NCBI RefSeq assembly: GCF_947492715.1
Contig: NZ_CANLNS010000002.1
Coordinates: 1-64,000 of the forward strand
Direction: 5' to 3'
DNA from: an uncultured Psychroserpens sp.
Lineage (GTDB): Bacteria; Bacteroidota; Bacteroidia; Flavobacteriales; Flavobacteriaceae
DNA length: 64,000 nt
Positions 55,586 to 64,000 of the stretch are shown one piece after another. The notes beneath the pieces were generated by a model. It ran no database searches and was not told where the DNA came from. It saw only the letters and a program-made list of their open reading frames with translations. A program made the position numbers and the translations under genes. The number at the start of each line of letters is the position of its first letter. Position 1 is the first letter of the stretch.

Positions 55586-56656
55586 TTAATCTATGGGATG
55601 GTTTTTATGATAATTAACTAATAATGCGACGACATAACTATAACTTTCCATGCCACCAGCCTGATTATTAGACTTTAAGAAGTTATTGTAGGTGGCTTTA
55701 AACAAGGGCTCTGTAGGGTTTTGATAATTATCCCAGAAATCCTGAACTTCCTTATAATTATAGATAATACCTTCATTAACCTGAGAGACGAGTTCTTTAT
55801 ATAGTTCTTGATCTCTTTTAAAAGTTTCATGCAAGCAATGGCGAAGTGCAAATGCAAATCCAGAATAATTAAAATACACATTTGGATGATGCATAGCAGC
55901 CATACTACCTATGAAATTAGCTTCGTTTTCGGCAGCATAACCTAGTTGGTGCGCAACTTCATGACTCCCTGTTGTGGGAAATTTGAATGATGGAATTAAA
56001 CCATCAACTTGTGCTTCATTTGTAAATGGGTTTAAGTATCCCGAAAATCCCATATAGGTTAATGGTATGCTATATAATGAACGCTTTATACTTCGAGGTT
56101 GATATGCTAAATAAGGAAATTCTTGAGATAATTTATCATAACCTTCAGGTATCATTTTTAAGATTTCAGACTTAGAATAGGGTATCACCACTTTCGTAGA
56201 ATCATGAGCGGCAAGTTGAAGTTGAAGGCTATTGGTTTTGCCAATTAATTGCTTGGTGAGGTCTACTAACTCTTCGGTTGTATAATCATGATTAATGTTC
56301 AACGACTTATGTAGCGGTAGGCGATAGTAGTTAAAAGCCCAAAGTAGATGAAATGCAAAGTAACCAACCGAAACTGCCGATAATACATCTAAAAACCATT
56401 GCTTCGAGTCTTTAATTATACGTTTTCTATTGCTGAAGAGCCACCTAACAATATATAACCCCAAAAGCGTATAAAGAATGTCTCCTACTGAAAATGGCAG
56501 CCATCCAAACGCATAGCGCATGGCTTTGGAGATCCAAATATAAATGCCATGACTGTAGACAGATTCGACCAAATTTGGAAAATTTACTAATACCTTTAGA
56601 AAAATAATCTGGGGAATAATAGATAAAGCTATAATGAGTCTTTTATATTTCAGCAT
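55586..56656 (-). CDS. DUF3810 membrane protein with HEXXH motif
   Basis: 356 residues with two or three N-terminal transmembrane helices (residues 5-25, about 55-75, about 90-110) and a soluble domain containing TTGSHEVAHQLGYAAENEANF near residues 220-240. HEVAH fits the zincin HExxH pattern, and the following glutamate-rich helix could supply the third ligand. DUF3810 is a Bacteroidota family, predicted to be a membrane-anchored metalloprotease; no activity is established to my knowledge. It is divergent from pepD. Confidence 0.85.
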   Translation of the reverse strand: MLKYKRLIIALSIIPQIIFLKVLVNFPNLVESVYSHGIYIWISKAMRYAFGWLPFSVGDILYTLLGLYIVRWLFSNRKRIIKDSKQWFLDVLSAVSVGYFAFHLLWAFNYYRLPLHKSLNINHDYTTEELVDLTKQLIGKTNSLQLQLAAHDSTKVVIPYSKSEILKMIPEGYDKLSQEFPYLAYQPRSIKRSLYSIPLTYMGFSGYLNPFTNEAQVDGLIPSFKFPTTGSHEVAHQLGYAAENEANFIGSMAAMHHPNVYFNYSGFAFALRHCLHETFKRDQELYKELVSQVNEGIIYNYKEVQDFWDNYQNPTEPLFKATYNNFLKSNNQAGGMESYSYVVALLVNYHKNHPID

Positions 56657-56680
56657 GACTCAAAAATACTAAAAAGAATG

Positions 56681-56688
56681 TACCTTTG
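56681..56688 (+). promoter_or_regulatory. pepD promoter -7 element
   Basis: TACCTTTG is a perfect TAnnTTTG element, 19 bp upstream of the pepD ATG. Confidence 0.6.
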
Positions 56689-56707
56689 CTAAACTAAAAA
56701 AAACAGA

Positions 56708-58171
56708 ATGAGTTCAGAAATAAGACAACTAGAACCTAAGCAACTTTGGAATAAATTTGCCGACTTAAATGCCGTACCAAGACCCTCTAAAAAAGAAGAA
56801 CGTGTAATACAGTTCATGAAAGATTTTGGTGAGAAATTAGACTTGGAAACTATTGAGGATGAAGTAGGGAATGTTATTATAAAAAAGCCAGCCTCTTCTG
56901 GGATGGAAGATCGCAAAACTGTTGTGATGCAATCACATCTAGATATGGTACATCAAAAAAATAATGATACAGATTTTGATTTCGATACACAAGGTATTGA
57001 GATGTATATAGATGGAGATTGGGTAAGAGCAAAAGGCACAACACTTGGAGCTGACAATGGGTTGGGTGTAGCTACCATTATGGCTATTTTAGAAAGTACA
57101 ACAATTGTACATCCTGCTATTGAAGCGTTATTTACCATAGATGAAGAAACCGGAATGACAGGAGCAATGGGATTAAAAGGAGGAATGCTTGATGGCGAAA
57201 TTCTTTTAAACTTAGATACAGAAGAAGATGATGAAATAGGTGTAGGTTGTGCTGGAGGTGTTGATGTTACTGCGACAAGAACTTATAAGGAAGAGGAGAC
57301 TCCCGAATTTAAAATAGGGTTTATAATTTCAGTTAAAGGCTTACAAGGAGGTCATTCAGGTATGCAAATCCATGAAGGACTTGGAAATGCTAATAAAATA
57401 ATGAACCGTTTGTTATTTGATGGATTTGAAAATTTTGGCTTGCGCATTTCAAACATTGATGGAGGGAGCTTGCGTAATGCTATACCGAGAGAAAGTAATG
57501 CCATTGTTGCCATAGATGCTGTTCATGAAGCCGCTTTTATATCTGAAATGGATAACCTTGCGAATACGATTAAAACGGAGTTAAGAACAATGGAACCAGA
57601 ATTGGTCATTGACATCTCTAAAACAGAGACGCCAAATAAAATTATGGATTTAGGAGTTCAAGAAGGATTAACAAGAGCCTTATATGCTGCGCTTAATGGT
57701 GTCTATCGAATGAGTGCAGATATACCAGATCTTGTAGAAACTTCAAATAACATTGCACGTGTAATCGTGAAAGAAGGCGCTATAAAAATTGGTTGTTTAA
57801 CCCGCAGTTCTGTTGAAAGTTCTAAATGGGATTTGGCAAACATGCTACGTGCCACTTTTGAATTAACAGGTTGTGAGGTTGAGTTTTCTGGAGATTACCC
57901 TGGATGGAAACCTAATATGGATTCTGATATTTTAAAAGTCATGGTACCACTTTATAAAGAACTTAATAATGGAGAAGAACCTCATGTTGCAGCTTGCCAT
58001 GCTGGTTTAGAATGCGGTATTTTAGGAACAAATTACCCTGAAATGGATATGATAAGTTTTGGTCCGAATATTAAAGGAGCCCATTCGCCTGATGAGCGAG
58101 CTCAGATTTCTTCTACGCAAAAGTATTGGACTTATGTTCTTGAGATTTTAAAGAATATCCCAAAGCGTTAA
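56708..58171 (+). CDS. pepD: Aminoacyl-histidine dipeptidase (peptidase D, M20 family)
   Basis: 487 residues, the usual length. The metal ligands lie in MQSHLDMVHQKNND, TLGADNGLGVA, TIDEETGMTGA and the C-terminal GPNIKGAHSPDE. The lid domain contains GLQGGHSGM. It hydrolyses Xaa-His and other dipeptides in the cytoplasm. It stands alone with its own promoter and a strong shared terminator. Confidence 0.95.
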   Translation: MSSEIRQLEPKQLWNKFADLNAVPRPSKKEERVIQFMKDFGEKLDLETIEDEVGNVIIKKPASSGMEDRKTVVMQSHLDMVHQKNNDTDFDFDTQGIEMYIDGDWVRAKGTTLGADNGLGVATIMAILESTTIVHPAIEALFTIDEETGMTGAMGLKGGMLDGEILLNLDTEEDDEIGVGCAGGVDVTATRTYKEEETPEFKIGFIISVKGLQGGHSGMQIHEGLGNANKIMNRLLFDGFENFGLRISNIDGGSLRNAIPRESNAIVAIDAVHEAAFISEMDNLANTIKTELRTMEPELVIDISKTETPNKIMDLGVQEGLTRALYAALNGVYRMSADIPDLVETSNNIARVIVKEGAIKIGCLTRSSVESSKWDLANMLRATFELTGCEVEFSGDYPGWKPNMDSDILKVMVPLYKELNNGEEPHVAACHAGLECGILGTNYPEMDMISFGPNIKGAHSPDERAQISSTQKYWTYVLEILKNIPKR

Positions 58172-58197
58172 CAATATAAATTTTAATAGTAATAATC

Positions 58198-58230
58198 AAA
58201 AAAGCCTTTCAATATTGAAAGGCTTTTTTT
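58198..58230. terminator. Bidirectional terminator
   Basis: AAAAAAGCCTTTCA pairs with TGAAAGGCTTTTTT around ATAT, between the convergent pepD and the PPIase lipoprotein. Confidence 0.9.
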
Positions 58231-58255
58231 TAGTTTTAGTTGGCAATAGTTAGCC

Positions 58256-59473
58256 TTATTTGGCTATTTCGGTCATTTCTAAAATAAAGGTCAAATCTGT
58301 ATTTGGTTTAATACTTCCTCTACCGCGCTCACCATAGGCTAGGTGAGAAGGCAAGTAGAAAAATGCACGTTCGCCTACTTTCATAGATGCTATTGCTTCT
58401 TTAAAGCCTGCGATCATTTGCGCATCTGGACGAATTTGCATTCTTGAAGGACCATACATTCCTGCATCTTCACGTCTTTGATCATACATTCCAGATTTTT
58501 CTGCAATTGCTTTTTGATTGGAATCAAACAAACGACCATCTGTAAAGTAACCTTCATAATTAATCATTGCAAAATCACCTTCCTTAGGTTTTTCGCCAGT
58601 ACCTTCGGTAATTACAAACTTCTTTAAGCCAGAAGCCAAAGTAGTAGATTTAGCATTGTAATCATCAATTAAAGGTTTTGTTTCTTTAGCTGCTTCGGCA
58701 ATTTTTGCTTCGCGCTCTTTTCTCATTTCTTCGGCCTTTACTTTTGCTGCTTCTTTAAGAGCTTCCCATTTTTTAGGGGCGTTTTCAAGTTCGTCTTCAA
58801 ATATTTTTGGTGCGTTAAACGCTTTTGCATCAGATCCTTTTCTAATGATATTTACTTTTGTCATGTACACCGTCTCCAGTGGTTTACTACTACCAGGTTC
58901 AACAGCAACATTAGAAATGGAATCCTGTACATCAATTCCTTTTACTAATTCACCAAAAACACTGTGACAACTTACTCTTGGGCGGTCGCACGGCTTTAAA
59001 AGTCCGTTTGCATCAAATGCATCTAAGCTAGGATAAGGTACTTCTGTTATAAAAAACTGACTACCATTGGTTCCAATACCTCCAGAATTAGCCATCGATA
59101 AAATACCACCTTTATCATGCTTTAAACTTTCGTCAAATTCTGAAGTGAATTTATAACCAGGACTTCCTGCACCAGTTGCCGTGTGATCACCACCTTGAAT
59201 CATAAATTGATCCATAACGCGATGGAATGTTAAGCTATCATAATATTTTTTGCCTTTAAATTCTTCACTTACCATAGGGTGATTTCCTTCCGCTAAGGCT
59301 ACAAAGTTAGCAACGGTTAAAGGTACCTTGTCGTAGAATAATTTTGCGATCATGGTGTCTTTAGACGTCACGATTTCGGCATATAATCCATCTTCTAATT
59401 CTGGATATTCTTCTTTACATGAAGTTAATGTTACACATAGACATAACATTAAAATTTGGAGTGTTTTGCTCAT
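58256..59473 (-). CDS. Cyclophilin-FKBP fusion peptidyl-prolyl isomerase lipoprotein
   Basis: 405 residues from the second ATG, which gives a good lipoprotein signal ([12 protein letters not shown]). Residues about 27-215 form a cyclophilin ([31 protein letters not shown]), a charged helical linker follows ([19 protein letters not shown]), and residues about 290-405 form an FKBP ([34 protein letters not shown]). Both isomerase modules look intact. It is a periplasm-facing folding helper, directly downstream of gldI (another FKBP-type lipoprotein), which suggests shared work on exported T9SS or gliding proteins. Confidence 0.92.
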   Translation of the reverse strand: MSKTLQILMLCLCVTLTSCKEEYPELEDGLYAEIVTSKDTMIAKLFYDKVPLTVANFVALAEGNHPMVSEEFKGKKYYDSLTFHRVMDQFMIQGGDHTATGAGSPGYKFTSEFDESLKHDKGGILSMANSGGIGTNGSQFFITEVPYPSLDAFDANGLLKPCDRPRVSCHSVFGELVKGIDVQDSISNVAVEPGSSKPLETVYMTKVNIIRKGSDAKAFNAPKIFEDELENAPKKWEALKEAAKVKAEEMRKEREAKIAEAAKETKPLIDDYNAKSTTLASGLKKFVITEGTGEKPKEGDFAMINYEGYFTDGRLFDSNQKAIAEKSGMYDQRREDAGMYGPSRMQIRPDAQMIAGFKEAIASMKVGERAFFYLPSHLAYGERGRGSIKPNTDLTFILEMTEIAK

Positions 59474-59499
59474 CAATTGCATTTGTATCTAAATTAAAT

Positions 59500-60039
59500 T
59501 TATTGGTTTTGTTTTATGTTGTTCACGGTTACTTTGCACATCAACGGAATATTGGTGCCAATTTTGTCATTATCGCCATAATAGCCATACGCTTTTTGCG
59601 AAGGAAAAAGGAAGGTGGCAGACTCTGTAGGTTTTAATAGTTTTAAGCCTTCTCGCAGTCCTTTAAAGATTTCTTCTTGATCCATAGCATAGTTTTGTGT
59701 ACCAAGTTCTTGTTGTGAGTAAATCACATTTCCGTTTAAATCTTTTATATCATAATCGAAGTTAATAATATCTCCAAAGCCAGGTGTTATAGTATCAATT
59801 TCAACTTTAGTGTGATAGTAATACCAAAATCCTGTTTTAGAAGCGATATAATCATACTCTGGATTTTGAGCCATTATCGCCTCAATACGTTTTTGTTCAC
59901 GCTGATTTAGTTTTTTATTGCGCTCAGCAGATTCTTCTATAAAGGAACCCGACTGCACGCCTTTGGGTTCTCGGGCTTCAGGAGCTTTACAACTCAAGGC
60001 CAAGAGAATTAAAAATAATAAGGAATATATTGTTTTCAT
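59500..60039 (-). CDS. gldI: Gliding motility lipoprotein GldI (FKBP-type)
   Basis: 179 residues with a lipoprotein signal (FLILLALSC, cysteine at residue 17). A GldI-like linker (SGSFIEESAERNKKL) and TGFWYYYHTK lead into an FKBP domain (GDIINFDYDIKDLNG, FPSQKAYGYYGDNDKIG). GldI is a flavobacterial lipoprotein needed for gliding in Flavobacterium johnsoniae. It overlaps the DHH phosphoesterase by one base and precedes the cyclophilin-FKBP lipoprotein. Confidence 0.9.
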   Translation of the reverse strand: MKTIYSLLFLILLALSCKAPEAREPKGVQSGSFIEESAERNKKLNQREQKRIEAIMAQNPEYDYIASKTGFWYYYHTKVEIDTITPGFGDIINFDYDIKDLNGNVIYSQQELGTQNYAMDQEEIFKGLREGLKLLKPTESATFLFPSQKAYGYYGDNDKIGTNIPLMCKVTVNNIKQNQ

Positions 60040-61055
60040 TATGCTTTGAGGTCTTGTTTATATTGAGGCAAGATACTAATAAATTTGTCAATGGTCTCGT
60101 TTAAATTTAAATCACTTTTGCCTCCTGCTGCATTGGTATGACCTCCACCACTAAAATGCGCTCTAGACAGTTTGTTTACTGAGAAATCACCTTTACTTCT
60201 CAATGATATTTTAATGATATTTTCTTGTTGATTTTCGATAAAAATCGCAGCGAAAATGATACCCTTAAGTGACAAGCCATAATTTACAAAACCTTCAGTG
60301 TCACCTTTTTTGAAATTGAAAGTATTAAGTTCATCTTGCGATAAGGTAATATAGGCTGTACGATATTCTGGAATGACTTTAAGGTTGCTTAGTGCGCGCC
60401 CTAGCAATTGAAGGCGTTCATAGCTATTGGTGTCATATATATTATTATGAATATCAGAGTTTCGAGCACCTTTTTCAATGAGATTACCTATAATATGATG
60501 TGTTGCGCTAGTTGTAGATGGAAATCGAAATGATCCAGTATCAGTCATAATTCCGGCGTATAAACACGTCGCAATATCACTGTTTATTTTATCTGAATCG
60601 CCAAGCATATCTATGAAATTGAAGACCATTTCACATGTTGAAGACATCGAAACATCGGAGTACATGTATTTGGCATATTGATCTGGTTGTTGATGATGAT
60701 CAATCATAATTTTCATGCCTTGTGCGGCTGTTACAGCGGCCTCCATATCACCAATTCTACTTAGCGAATTAAAGTCTAATGTAAATAGAATGTCGGCGTT
60801 TTTTATATAGTCGTCACTTTCTTCTTGCTGCGACTCATACTTCAGAATGGTAGATTCATCAGGCATCCATTTTAGAAAATCTGGATAATCATTTGGAGCA
60901 ATGACAATGACGTTGTGATTGTACATTTTTAGATAACGATATAAGCCTAATGTAGAGCCTATGGCATCTCCATCTGGATTTTTATGCGGAATGATAACAA
61001 TGGCTTTAGGTGAACTTAGAAGCGCTTTGATGCTATTAATGTCGTCTTTATTCAT
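60039..61055 (-). CDS. nrnA: DHH-family phosphoesterase (NrnA-like)
   Basis: 338 residues. The DHH module has IIPHKNPDGDAIGS, TLDFNSLSRIGDM, MIDHHQQPDQYA and GIMTDTGSFRF; the C-terminal DHHA1 domain has FSGGGHTNAAGG. Family members degrade nanoRNAs and often 3'-phosphoadenosine-5'-phosphate. It heads a unit with gldI and the PPIase gene, a gene order seen in other flavobacteria, and is divergent from ndk. Confidence 0.9.
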   Translation of the reverse strand: MNKDDINSIKALLSSPKAIVIIPHKNPDGDAIGSTLGLYRYLKMYNHNVIVIAPNDYPDFLKWMPDESTILKYESQQEESDDYIKNADILFTLDFNSLSRIGDMEAAVTAAQGMKIMIDHHQQPDQYAKYMYSDVSMSSTCEMVFNFIDMLGDSDKINSDIATCLYAGIMTDTGSFRFPSTTSATHHIIGNLIEKGARNSDIHNNIYDTNSYERLQLLGRALSNLKVIPEYRTAYITLSQDELNTFNFKKGDTEGFVNYGLSLKGIIFAAIFIENQQENIIKISLRSKGDFSVNKLSRAHFSGGGHTNAAGGKSDLNLNETIDKFISILPQYKQDLKA

Positions 61056-61092
61056 AGAGGACGAATATACAATTTTTTAATAATGGATTCTA

Positions 61093-61122
61093 TTGTTTTT
61101 ATTAAGAAATGCATTACTTTTG
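61093..61122 (+). promoter_or_regulatory. ndk promoter (-33 TTG, -7 TACTTTTG)
   Basis: TTG at 61093-61095, a 19-bp spacer, then TACTTTTG at 61115-61122: an exact match in sequence and spacing to the flavobacterial TTG-N19-TAnnTTTG consensus. It predicts a start about 5 nt downstream, giving a 5' UTR of about 18 nt. This is the clearest promoter in the window. Confidence 0.88.
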
Positions 61123-61144
61123 CAGTCAAATTTAAAATAAAATA

Positions 61145-61564
61145 ATGGCAACAAATAGAACATTTACAATGCTTAAACCAGATTCTGTTGAAAAAGGGAA
61201 TATTGGTGCAATTTTAGAAAAAATAACAGCTTCAGGTTTTAGAATCGTAGCGATGAAATTAACGCAAATGACAACTGCGGATGCTCAAGCATTCTATGCT
61301 ATTCATAAAGAGAGACCTTTCTTTGGTGAATTAGTAGAATACATGACAAGAGGGCCAATTGTTGCGGCAATCCTTGAAAAGGACAATGCTGTTGAAGATT
61401 TTAGAACATTAATTGGTGCTACTAATCCAGCAGAAGCTGCAGAAGGAACAATTAGAAAATTGTATGCGGCATCTATTGGAGAAAACGCAGTTCACGGAAG
61501 TGATAGTGATGAGAATGCTGCTATTGAAGGTGCATTTCATTTCTCAGGTAGAGAGATGTTTTAA
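61145..61564 (+). CDS. ndk: Nucleoside diphosphate kinase
   Basis: 139 residues, the usual size. The opening [23 protein letters not shown], and the active-site [12 protein letters not shown] with its phospho-accepting histidine are all present. It equilibrates nucleoside triphosphates in the cytoplasm. It is monocistronic with an unusually clean promoter and terminator. Confidence 0.98.
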   Translation: MATNRTFTMLKPDSVEKGNIGAILEKITASGFRIVAMKLTQMTTADAQAFYAIHKERPFFGELVEYMTRGPIVAAILEKDNAVEDFRTLIGATNPAEAAEGTIRKLYAASIGENAVHGSDSDENAAIEGAFHFSGREMF

Positions 61565-61587
61565 TTCAACACGCTGGAAATATATAG

Positions 61588-61616
61588 AAAGCGCAACCGT
61601 AGGTTGCGCTTTTTTA
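61588..61616 (+). terminator. ndk terminator
   Basis: AGCGCAACC pairs with GGTTGCGCT around GTA, followed by TTTTTT. Confidence 0.92.
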
Positions 61617-61662
61617 TTGCTTTATATCAAACGATTAAACGTTTAACTTCGATAATTAATAG

Positions 61663-62010
61663 TTATACACGTTGCTGTAGCGCTTTTTTATGATGTACTT
61701 CTAAATAGACAATTGAAATGATTGCCAAACCCAATAACACTGAATAAATGATCAACCCTAGATCAAAATTAAGATTGCTCATCAATTCATTTCTTTGGAC
61801 ACTATCTAAATCCTCTTGATTTAAAATTAAGTCTTTATTGGAGTTATAAATATCAATTTGATTTAGGATATACCCAAACAATGCAAATGCTAGTCCAGTT
61901 AAAATGACTATCATTTTTCTTAATCTGGTCTTCGATTTTAAGAACCAAAATATTAGTGCAACGCTTAAAATGATAATAAAAATAATTGTTATTGGCATCT
62001 CTAATGTCAT
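61663..62010 (-). CDS. Small membrane protein, unknown function
   Basis: 115 residues if started at the ATG at 62010 (MTLEMPITIIFII); the track start is a TTG, and the ATG at 61998 is also possible. Three hydrophobic helices are visible (ITIIFIIILSVALIFWFL; IVILTGLAFALFGYIL; LGLIIYSVLLGLAIISIVYL), with an exposed loop (DSVQRNELMSNLNFD). I do not recognise a family. It is a single gene without a clear partner. Confidence 0.6.
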   Translation of the reverse strand: MTLEMPITIIFIIILSVALIFWFLKSKTRLRKMIVILTGLAFALFGYILNQIDIYNSNKDLILNQEDLDSVQRNELMSNLNFDLGLIIYSVLLGLAIISIVYLEVHHKKALQQRV

Positions 62011-62136
62011 GACTTTTTGTGTTTTTATCAATTAAAACCTATCTATAGATCTTTCATTATGTTATTTGGTTTAAAGTTAACAAAAGAAAAAAAATTGGAG
62101 CTACTTTGGCAAAAAGTATAGTTGCTGATAGTAGAG

Positions 62137-63111
62137 TTATAGTTTTTCCCAGTCTTGGTTAAACCTTAAGTCGGATAATTTTCTGTATAAATAATACAAA
62201 CCGTTGGTTCCTGATTTCCCATAGTCTTCTATGGTCTTTACTGTGCCATCTGTAAAATAAACTTTGAGTGTACATGAGGGCTGGCAAGTACCTCCGGCAA
62301 AATAAGAATCACTAAGATTTTTAATTTGTAAATAATTAATTATTTCACATAGTTCTGAGAACTTGTCTTTTGCAATTGTTGTTTCAAAATAGCCTTCTTC
62401 TTTATTAGGATCAATTTTCAATGTTTTACTGAAATTATGATATCTTGCAATAAATGAGGATTTAGCATTTTCGTTTAGAACTAATTCAAACACAGGACAA
62501 GTTCCAAAACAGCCTTCAGCACGATATTCAATTTGAGAGATTTGATAATCTTCACCTTCCTCATTAAAATCTATAAATCTTCCGTATTTATATACAAGTG
62601 TTGTTTTTGAAATACCATTTTCAAAATTTTCAGCATAGTTAGAAATGGAATACAATTCTACGGCAGGAATTTCATCTTTATAGACCAACTTTGGGTAAAT
62701 AGGAAAATCATTAATTAATGATAGCGTTAAAGGAATAGGAGCATAGTGGTCATTTCCATAATTCATTATCGCCATGACTTTAAATGAATGCTGATAGAAC
62801 GCTCCAGTTATAATTAAATCTGTAAATCCATTAGCATCGAAATCCTCTTTTATGAACGTAATATTGGGAAACATTGAATCTAATCTCCGTTTTATTTTCG
62901 CTACATGAAACCCTTCTTGGTTATAAGATTTGGGTGTTGCATATAAAAATTGGTTTAGCGTGGAATCTGTGGTTTTTATAAAGGTGCGTAACTCGTTTAG
63001 ATTTGATATACTATCAACCTTAGTTCGTTTGATGGTTTCTTTTAAAGTACTTTTTTCTTTCGCACAAGAATGGAGTAGAATAATAGTTAGAATGATGGTT
63101 AGGCATCTCAT
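62137..63111 (-). CDS. DUF6438-type lipoprotein
   Basis: 324 residues with a lipoprotein signal (MRCLTIILTIILLHSC). The middle part (DFDANGFTDLIITGAFY) resembles a single VCBS/FG-GAP-like repeat. The C-terminal ~130 residues match DUF6438, with RAEGCFGTCPVFELVLN and the cysteine pair AGGTCQPSCTLKVYF. The four cysteines in these two motifs may form disulfides, which would suit an extracytoplasmic protein. The function is unknown. It is downstream of the cREC-like gene. Confidence 0.77.
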   Translation of the reverse strand: MRCLTIILTIILLHSCAKEKSTLKETIKRTKVDSISNLNELRTFIKTTDSTLNQFLYATPKSYNQEGFHVAKIKRRLDSMFPNITFIKEDFDANGFTDLIITGAFYQHSFKVMAIMNYGNDHYAPIPLTLSLINDFPIYPKLVYKDEIPAVELYSISNYAENFENGISKTTLVYKYGRFIDFNEEGEDYQISQIEYRAEGCFGTCPVFELVLNENAKSSFIARYHNFSKTLKIDPNKEEGYFETTIAKDKFSELCEIINYLQIKNLSDSYFAGGTCQPSCTLKVYFTDGTVKTIEDYGKSGTNGLYYLYRKLSDLRFNQDWEKL

Positions 63112-63146
63112 AATATTGTCAACGTTTAAGTTGTAATATCATTGTG

Positions 63147-63500
63147 CTAACTAAGATTTTCGTTGTTTTTTGACTTTAAATGCTTAATATAATTGTTTAA
63201 AAGACCTTTAATTTGTTCGGTAGCTACTGGATTTGCAGAGTGCACTTTAAACTCTAAATGTCTTAAATCAAGTCCAGATTCGTAGACTAACCATTTTGCA
63301 GCAGCCAATCCATCTGGTGCCACCTTACCGTCTGATCCAAGACCAAGATCGTTATCAAAACTTATATAATTTGGAAGTCCGTTTGTTTTAATATAATCGA
63401 CAAATGCAGTATAGGTACGAACGATATCAAACTCGGGTGTCATAGATTTGTCATAAATCATTTCAATAGTTCTGACATCGTCTAAAAATAGTTTTTTCAT
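63147..63500 (-). CDS. cREC-type receiver-like protein
   Basis: 117 residues. The opening MKKLFLDDVRTIEMIYD, the IVRTYTAFVDYIKTNG segment, YISFDNDLGLG and VHSANPVATEQIKG match the cyclic-phosphate processing receiver-like (cREC) family, which is described as predicted to act on cyclic phosphates during RNA or nucleotide processing. The acidic cluster (LFLDD) and FDNDLG would hold the metal. It is cotranscribed with the gene at its upstream edge (7-bp gap) and lies 35 bp before the DUF6438 gene. The exact substrate is unknown. Confidence 0.8.
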   Translation of the reverse strand: MKKLFLDDVRTIEMIYDKSMTPEFDIVRTYTAFVDYIKTNGLPNYISFDNDLGLGSDGKVAPDGLAAAKWLVYESGLDLRHLEFKVHSANPVATEQIKGLLNNYIKHLKSKNNENLS

Positions 63501-63507
63501 TTTCGTT

Positions 63508-64000
63508 TTAGTTCAATTTTTTTTTATCCATTTCTATATAAGGTCTTTCCGAGTCCTCGCATAAGAACCCACTATACGCTATTCTTTTTTCATTAAACAT
63601 AACATACGATTCATCAATATGTGCATAGCTTGCGCTATATCCCATATGTTTTCCCCTAACAATAATACCGCCTTCTCCACCACAATCTACCGATAAAATT
63701 AATATAACCTTAATATTACTACTGTCAGAATTAAGACTCTCATAGGCTTTTTGAATTAAAGGAAAATTGAAGCTATTGCTTCTGTAATCGTAATCATTTA
63801 CAGCAAAAAGAATTTCCTCAATAATAAACTCTTCAGTGTCCTCTGCAATAGGTTTATCGTCTATACTTCTATAGAGAGTGTTGTTCTTCAAATAAATTTT
63901 AGTGTGTATGCCATTAAAAGGATGATTCTTGATACTTTCAAATAGAATTTCCATTCTATTGGTATCAGGAATGGCATAAATTAACTTTAAAATCTCTAGT
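63508..64000 (-). CDS. Unrecognised protein, 5' end outside window (partial)
   Basis: The track lists 148 residues from the ATG at 63954, but the frame remains open to the right edge (LEILKLIYAIPDTNR precedes that methionine and looks coding), so the true start may lie outside. The body contains a beta-rich C-terminal domain (IKVILILSVDCGGEGGIIVRGKHMG). I do not recognise the family. It lies 7 bp before the cREC-type gene and is probably its operon partner. Confidence 0.6.
   Translation of the reverse strand, partial: LEILKLIYAIPDTNRMEILFESIKNHPFNGIHTKIYLKNNTLYRSIDDKPIAEDTEEFIIEEILFAVNDYDYRSNSFNFPLIQKAYESLNSDSSNIKVILILSVDCGGEGGIIVRGKHMGYSASYAHIDESYVMFNEKRIAYSGFLCEDSERPYIEMDKKKLN

Overview
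The window is a low-GC chromosomal segment from a member of the Bacteroidota, most likely a marine-type Flavobacteriaceae. The support is convergent: secreted proteins with type IX secretion (T9SS) C-terminal sorting domains, the gliding lipoprotein GldI, Bacteroidota-only families (DUF3822, DUF3810, PorT-like barrels, TPR-HTH membrane regulators) and several perfect TAnnTTTG -7 promoter elements. I see no prophage, insertion sequence, CRISPR array, tRNA or rRNA. Most of it is compactly packed core genome, with a few less usual genes.

Layout. 1-3036 (minus): a small exported protein followed by a giant repeat adhesin that runs off the left edge; the ORF track does not contain this adhesin. 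3355-6800 (plus): polyphosphate operon sixA-like / ppk1 / ppx, with a bulged palindrome just before it. 6957-10493: outer-membrane barrel, then a minus operon dnaX / lipoprotein / miaE. 10597-10933: RNase P RNA with its own promoter. 11017-15436 (plus): a TPR-LuxR membrane regulator followed by two T9SS-secreted proteins; all three genes are preceded by the same GACAC-N5-GACAC direct repeat, so this may be a self-contained regulon. 15562-18635 (minus): exported protein, rsmD, DUF3822 and a membrane protein. 18839-24624 (plus): RecD-like helicase, DUF4126, kdsB, HAD phosphatase, CAT-like acetyltransferase, a KdnB-like Kdo 8-oxidase and a PlsC-type acyltransferase, several of which point to lipopolysaccharide Kdo chemistry. 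24631-43480 (mostly minus): small enzymes, DUF349, aroE, two tandem DUF368 (PopT-type) transporters, TPR protein, aminotransferase, OstA-like LPS protein, purA, Fur-family regulator, Rel, a DUF4474 protein, M48 protease and TrmH-family methyltransferase.

43691-50218 (plus): two tandem paralogous T9SS surface proteins. 50325-56656: DUF6503 lipoprotein, two amidohydrolase proteins (three amidohydrolase modules, only one with the canonical HxH metal motif) and a DUF3810 zincin-like membrane protein. 56708-61564: pepD, a cyclophilin-FKBP fusion lipoprotein, gldI, nrnA-like phosphoesterase and ndk. 61663-64000 (minus): small membrane protein, DUF6438 lipoprotein, a cREC receiver-like protein and an unrecognised gene cut by the right edge.

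Together the genes describe a cell with extensive surface secretion and gliding machinery, polyphosphate and (p)ppGpp stress signalling, and outer-membrane lipid and LPS assembly. The most distinctive signals are the GACAC regulon, the polyphosphate-operon palindrome, the DUF4474 protein, the tandem DUF368 pair, the kdsB-kdnB neighbourhood and the catalytic-motif loss in the amidohydrolase cluster. All family assignments were made by reading the sequence; no database search was run.
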